Assembly (NCBI GenBank): GCA_945902745.1 | Contig: CAMDNE010000009.1 | Coordinates: 51,118 to 115,117 of the forward strand | From: Chitinophaga pinensis | Lineage (GTDB): Bacteria > Bacteroidota > Bacteroidia > Flavobacteriales_D > Crocinitomicaceae | Direction: 5' to 3' | Length of the DNA stretch: 64,000 bases | Shown: piece by piece, positions 60,583 to 64,000 of the stretch | Numbering within the stretch: the stretch's first letter is position 1 | Layout: each line of letters starts with the position of its first letter | Notes under the pieces: model-generated | What the model was told of the DNA's origin: nothing | Seen by the model: the letters and a program-made list of their open reading frames with translations, nothing else | The model's database searches: none | Made by a program: the position numbers and the translations under genes

Positions 60583-61620
60583 TTATCCTTGAAAGTGATT
60601 CCACCCTTGAGCTTTTAAGCCAATTGCAGATCCATTTTTATCAATAAAATAAGTTCCATCTTTTTCATTTGTCATGTGACCTATGAAAGTCATGTGGGGA
60701 TTGCCTTTTACTTTATCAAAATCAGCTTGAGCAATTGTAAATAATAATTCATAATCTTCTCCGCCATTCAGCGCACACGTGCTTGGATCCAAATTGAATT
60801 CTATTGCAGTTAAAGATGTTTTTGAATCGATAGGAATTTTTTCATCATAAATATGACAACCAACTTTACTTGCTTTGCACAAGTGTAAAATCTCTGAAGC
60901 CAAACCGTCAGAAATATCTATCATAGAAGTCGGAACAACATCTAATTCTTTCAAATATCCGATGATATCAACACGTGCTTCAGGCTTCAATTGACGTTCA
61001 ATTATGTAATCATGTCCATCTAAATCAGGCTGAATATTTGGATTTGCATTGAAAACATTCTTTTCGCGCTCTAGAACTTGTAAACCGATGTAAGCAGCTC
61101 CTAAATCGCCAGTTACAACCAAAAGATCAAATTCCTTTGCGCCATTTCTGTATGCAATATCTTTCTTTTTTGCACGACCAACAACAGAAATATTTATTGT
61201 CAATCCTGAAACTGATGAGGTAGTATCTCCGCCTACTAGATCAACATTGAATTTCTCACAAGCTATATGAATTCCTTCGTACAATTCTTCTAATGCTTCT
61301 AAAGGAAAACGACTTGAAACAGCGAGAGAGACAGTAATTTGTTCGGCTACGCCATTCATAGCGCATATATCAGAAACGTTTGTTGCAACGGCTTTGTATC
61401 CCAAGTGCTTCAAAGGCATGTACATTAAATTGAAATGAATTCCCTCAATTAACATGTCTGTTGAAATCAATAAAGCATCCTCTTCAGAAATCGAAATTAC
61501 TGCAGCATCATCGCCAACACCAACCAATGAAGTAGCATTTTTAAGTTCAAAATTCTTTGTTAAATGATCAATTAATCCAAATTCTCCTAATTCACTTATA
61601 TTGGTTGTTTTGTCGCTCAT
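60583..61620 (-). CDS. thiL: Thiamine-monophosphate kinase
   Basis: A 345-residue PurM-fold kinase that makes thiamine pyrophosphate from thiamine phosphate. It starts MSDKTTNISELGEFGLIDHL. The aspartates that bind Mg-ATP are in GVGDDAAVISISEEDALLIS, and a further block holds VDLVGGDTTSSVSGL. ISDGLASEILHLCK and LNGGEDYELLFT follow. The start is the ATG at 61620; a longer in-frame start at 61647 would overlap the promoter box. It is not linked to other thiamine genes. Confidence 0.92.
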   Translation of the reverse strand: MSDKTTNISELGEFGLIDHLTKNFELKNATSLVGVGDDAAVISISEEDALLISTDMLIEGIHFNLMYMPLKHLGYKAVATNVSDICAMNGVAEQITVSLAVSSRFPLEALEELYEGIHIACEKFNVDLVGGDTTSSVSGLTINISVVGRAKKKDIAYRNGAKEFDLLVVTGDLGAAYIGLQVLEREKNVFNANPNIQPDLDGHDYIIERQLKPEARVDIIGYLKELDVVPTSMIDISDGLASEILHLCKASKVGCHIYDEKIPIDSKTSLTAIEFNLDPSTCALNGGEDYELLFTIAQADFDKVKGNPHMTFIGHMTNEKDGTYFIDKNGSAIGLKAQGWNHFQG

Positions 61621-61634
61621 GTTGATTTTTTGGA

Positions 61635-61642
61635 CAAAGGTA
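61635..61642 (-). promoter_or_regulatory. Minus-7 promoter box for thiL
   Basis: Reads TACCTTTG on the minus strand, a perfect TAnnTTTG, 14 nt before the ATG at 61620. Confidence 0.6.
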
Positions 61643-61736
61643 AGCAATCTAATTTGCCAATCCTGAATTACGAATTACGAATCATGAATAATAAATTCAA
61701 ATTCTGAATTATCTTTACCATATTAACGCTTAAAAA

Positions 61737-62390
61737 ATGGATATCAACCCACCAATAATTCCTTTTGGAAATGGAAAAGTATTGCAGTTTACAATGAACA
61801 TTGTTCCTTTTTTAGGAGTTGTATTTTTTAATTGGAGTGTATTCGCTTTGCTTTATTCTTTTTGGCTTGAAACACTTGGTCTAAGTTTTTTCGATGCAAT
61901 TCGAATTGCGTTTGCAGCGAAGAATCCTGAGTCATCTTTTCATTTTGGCAAAGCTTGCCGTTTTTTTATGTTAAGAGCAGGAATATTGCTTTTTTACATG
62001 ATTTTCCTGCTTGTTTTTGTTGGAATTGATATTTCTGGCAAACAAGGTGGTGTTAATTTTGTGATGTATTTGGTGTTGTTAGATATCCCTTTTCGCATTA
62101 CGATTCTTTCCTTTTTCTTTATCAAATTTTTAGAACTCATTTACCGCTATTTTTATTTAGGTGAACATAAAACTACTGCCCCTGATGATTATAATAAATT
62201 CTTTGATTCTAGGTTAGTCGTAATTCATGTCGTGATTGTACTTGGTGTTTTTGCATTCGCTTTTTTTAATGAAAAATTGGGTTCTCATAGCGGCGCGATT
62301 GCATTTGCAGCCGTCTTTGTATTAGTAAAAATGTTGGCGGATTTTGGTAGAGGATTGGCTGGTAATATCAGTCCAAAGAAAGAGTATTGA
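61737..62390 (+). CDS. Multi-pass membrane protein, DUF6498-like
   Basis: A 217-residue protein with about five to six hydrophobic segments: FTMNIVPFLGVVFFNWSVFA, then LRAGILLFYMIFLLVFVGI, MYLVLLDIPFRITILSFFFI, LVVIHVVIVLGVFAFAFFNE and IAFAAVFVLVKMLADFG. The first part, ending LLYSFWLETLGLSFFDAIRI, suggests the DUF6498 family. Function is unknown. A one-mismatch box TATCTTTA lies at 61710-61717. Confidence 0.65.
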   Translation: MDINPPIIPFGNGKVLQFTMNIVPFLGVVFFNWSVFALLYSFWLETLGLSFFDAIRIAFAAKNPESSFHFGKACRFFMLRAGILLFYMIFLLVFVGIDISGKQGGVNFVMYLVLLDIPFRITILSFFFIKFLELIYRYFYLGEHKTTAPDDYNKFFDSRLVVIHVVIVLGVFAFAFFNEKLGSHSGAIAFAAVFVLVKMLADFGRGLAGNISPKKEY

Positions 62391-62429
62391 AACTTTCGCT
62401 GATTCCGTTTCACTACATTCAGCATAAAC

Positions 62430-62453
62430 ACTTCAACAAGTTCAGCGCATCGC
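62430..62453. repeat. REP-like element, copy of the one inserted at 5414
   Basis: Reads CTTCAACAAGTTCAG followed by CGCATCGC, four mismatches from the element at 5414-5437. The flanking 62391-62470 also holds a diverged copy (GATTCCGTTTCACTACATTC). Confidence 0.65.
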
Positions 62454-62470
62454 TTCTCGCCCTAAGGCAT

Positions 62471-62500
62471 AAAAAAAGCTCCCCATTTCTGAGAAGCTTT
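62471..62500 (-). terminator. Terminator downstream of tRNA-Gln
   Basis: On the minus strand AAGCTTCTC and GGAGCTT can pair around AGAAATGG and are followed by a T run. It lies just downstream of the tRNA gene. Confidence 0.6.
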
Positions 62501-62503
62501 CTG

Positions 62504-62576
62504 TTGGCCCACCAGGGCTCGAACCTGGACTCTTCGGTACCAAAAACCGACGTGTTGCCAGTTACACCATGGGCCA
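62504..62576 (-). tRNA. tRNA-Gln (anticodon TTG)
   Basis: A 73-nt cloverleaf on the minus strand. The acceptor stem is TGGCCCA/TGGGCCA, the anticodon stem is TCGGT/ACCGA with loop TTTTGGT, and the T-arm is CCAGG TTCGAGC CCTGG. The first base pair U-A is usual for tRNA-Gln. The 3' CCA is not encoded. Confidence 0.93.
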
Positions 62577-62820
62577 ATTAAAACACTACTACTGGCTAGC
62601 AATGCGAGGGCAAATTTAGTAACAAAATTTAAATTGAAAGGAAAAAAATAAAAAAAAATCAAGAAAATTTTATTCTGAACACCTCTTTTATGAAGTTTTT
62701 GGCATTTTTTCACTTTTCAACAGTAAGAAACTAGGGATATATTTTTAAATTCGCAACGCTCAATCTATAAAATGGATTGTTTTGCCACTAATGGCCTATA
62801 TTTAGACTAAAAGAAAACAA

Positions 62821-64000
62821 ATGAGTTACAAAAAAGCAAATGCATACCTGGGTTGGTTGGTTTTTCTAATCGCAACAGTTGTTTATTTCATTACGATTGA
62901 AGATACTGTTAGTTTATGGGATTGCGGGGAATATATCACTGCTGCATATAAATTGGAAGTTGGTCACCCTCCTGGTGCTCCATTGTTTATGGTGATTGGT
63001 AGGTTATTTACCTTTTTTGCTGATACGGAAAACGTAGCTGTTTGGATCAATAGATTATCAGCAATTTCTAGTTCGTTGACCATTCTATTTATGTTTTGGT
63101 CAATCACTATGTTGTTGAAGAAAATCGCTTTACGTGATAAAAATGAACTTTCAAGCGCTGATAAAATTGCAATTTTCGGAAGTGCATTAGTCGGTTCATT
63201 GGCATACACATTTTCAGATTCATTCTGGTTCTCAGCTGTAGAAGGTGAAGTTTATGCAATGGCATCTTTGTTTACCGCTGCTATTTTCTGGGCAATCTTG
63301 AAGTGGGATGAAGAAATGGCTGAATTACAAAACGGTACTTTATCAAATGAATATTCACCAAACCGTTGGATTTTGTTGATCATGTTCTTATTAGGTTTAG
63401 CAATTGGAGTCCATTTATTAGGAATCCTTGTTGTCCCAGCAATTAGTTTTGTCATGTATTTCCGTCACAAAAAAGTGGCTGATTTCAAAGGAATAATGCT
63501 TACTGGGATTCTATCAGTTTTCATACTTGGTTTTATTCAAGAGGCAATTATTCCAGGATCAATTTCATTGGCTTCAGCGTTTGAAGTAGCTTTTGTGAAC
63601 TCTTTCGGTTTACCATTCTTTTCTGGGACACTTTTCTTCTTTGCATTATTGGTTTTTGGCTGTGTTTGGTTGATTCGTTATGCTAGAAAGAAGGGTAATG
63701 CAATTATCTATAACGCAACAATGGGATTAATTCTTTTGTTAATTGGATATGGATCTTTTGCGGTAATCGTTATTCGTTCAAACGCAAATACACCATTAGA
63801 TGAAAACGATCCAGAAAATTTGGTAACGCTTCACTCGTATTTGAAACGTGAACAATATGGTTCTGCACCAATTTTGTTTGGACCTATGTGGAATTCAACC
63901 GAAAATGATCCATCACTTTATGATAGCCGTTCGCCATTTTATTTACGTCGATTTGTCGTGACAAAAGGAGATGTTGTTCTTAAAGCGTATAAATCCGAAA
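62821..64000 (+). CDS. GT117 / DUF2723 membrane glycosyltransferase, N-terminal part (truncated by window edge)
   Basis: An open frame of 393 residues from the ATG at 62821 to the window end. It starts MSYKKANAYLGWLVFLIATV. The family signature follows: TIEDTVSLWDCGEYITAAYK and VGHPPGAPLFMVIGRLFTFF. Many membrane segments then occur, including RWILLIMFLLGLAIGVHLLG, GTLFFFALLVFGCVWLIRYA and ATMGLILLLIGYGSFAVIVI. This is the DUF2723/TMEM260-like family, related to protein O-mannosyltransferases and classed as GT117. In Bacteroidota it may glycosylate surface proteins using lipid-linked sugar donors. Full-length members have about 1000 residues, so most of the gene is missing. Confidence 0.88.
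   Translation, partial: MSYKKANAYLGWLVFLIATVVYFITIEDTVSLWDCGEYITAAYKLEVGHPPGAPLFMVIGRLFTFFADTENVAVWINRLSAISSSLTILFMFWSITMLLKKIALRDKNELSSADKIAIFGSALVGSLAYTFSDSFWFSAVEGEVYAMASLFTAAIFWAILKWDEEMAELQNGTLSNEYSPNRWILLIMFLLGLAIGVHLLGILVVPAISFVMYFRHKKVADFKGIMLTGILSVFILGFIQEAIIPGSISLASAFEVAFVNSFGLPFFSGTLFFFALLVFGCVWLIRYARKKGNAIIYNATMGLILLLIGYGSFAVIVIRSNANTPLDENDPENLVTLHSYLKREQYGSAPILFGPMWNSTENDPSLYDSRSPFYLRRFVVTKGDVVLKAYKSE

Noticed and set aside
62387..62713. Small open frames on both strands around 62.4-62.7 kb
   Set aside because: They run across the tRNA-Gln gene and a repeat, so they are chance frames.

Overview
The window is a stretch of chromosome from a low-GC member of the Bacteroidota, most likely a flavobacterium. 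The evidence is: perfect TAnnTTTG minus-7 promoter boxes in front of many genes, almost no Shine-Dalgarno sequences, several secreted proteins ending in a type IX secretion (T9SS) type A sorting domain, DUF5686 and CarboxypepD_reg-like envelope proteins, a clade-2 IleRS, and RDD, SulP and SBBP-repeat proteins in typical flavobacterial form. A Crocinitomicaceae/Fluviicola-like origin is a guess from gene style only. No phage, integrase, IS transposase, CRISPR array or rRNA operon is visible.

Layout. 1-8.4 kb: the start of a class I fumarase, ileS, a repeat-rich island holding one GxxExxY gene, and polA. 8.4-13.9 kb: a 1127-residue SF1 helicase, a cystathionine gamma-synthase and an SDR. 14-20.6 kb: three tandem paralogous secreted M43 metalloproteases. 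20.6-23.4 kb: the haem genes hemA-hemC-hemD on the minus strand. 23.6-28.5 kb: RDD protein, rsmI, an MDR oxidoreductase, a lipoprotein and an ALDH7-type dehydrogenase. 28.6-35.6 kb: a surface protein, an apparent operon of RidA-like protein, TPR-like protein and methyltransferase, a Pif1-like helicase and repeat arrays. 35.7-43 kb: hemW, an S9 peptidase, a PAS histidine kinase and a second aldehyde dehydrogenase. 43.4-47.2 kb: an SBBP-repeat surface protein, an ankyrin protein and tRNA-Phe. 47.3-51.5 kb: coaX, an outer-membrane protein, a TPR-like protein and lptC in tight succession. 51.7-56.6 kb: DUF5686 protein, a T9SS protein and kbl. 56.7-60.5 kb: a small acidic protein, SulP, beta carbonic anhydrase, AlkD-like protein and gamma carbonic anhydrase. 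60.6-64 kb: thiL, a membrane protein, tRNA-Gln and the start of a GT117/DUF2723 glycosyltransferase.

Most genes are ordinary housekeeping and envelope genes. The unusual material is between, and sometimes inside, the genes. (1) The GxxExxY nuclease-like gene sits in a repeat island. It is bounded by 28-bp inverted repeats matching at 26 of 28 positions. A 102-bp tandem array downstream carries relics of the gene's own last codons in exact register, and a roughly 58-bp tandem array lies upstream. (2) A 49-bp near-perfect palindrome lies in frame inside ileS. (3) A family of short TTCGACAAGCTCAG-type palindromic elements occurs at several sites. Some lie in frame inside coding genes, and one gives a clean before-and-after insertion inside a tandem array. 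(4) Arrays of hairpin repeats lie at 32.2-32.5 and 35.07-35.25 kb. These look like parts of small mobile or REP-type systems. The proteins that would move them are not in this window.

All calls rest on reading the sequence and on knowledge of protein families. No database search was run.
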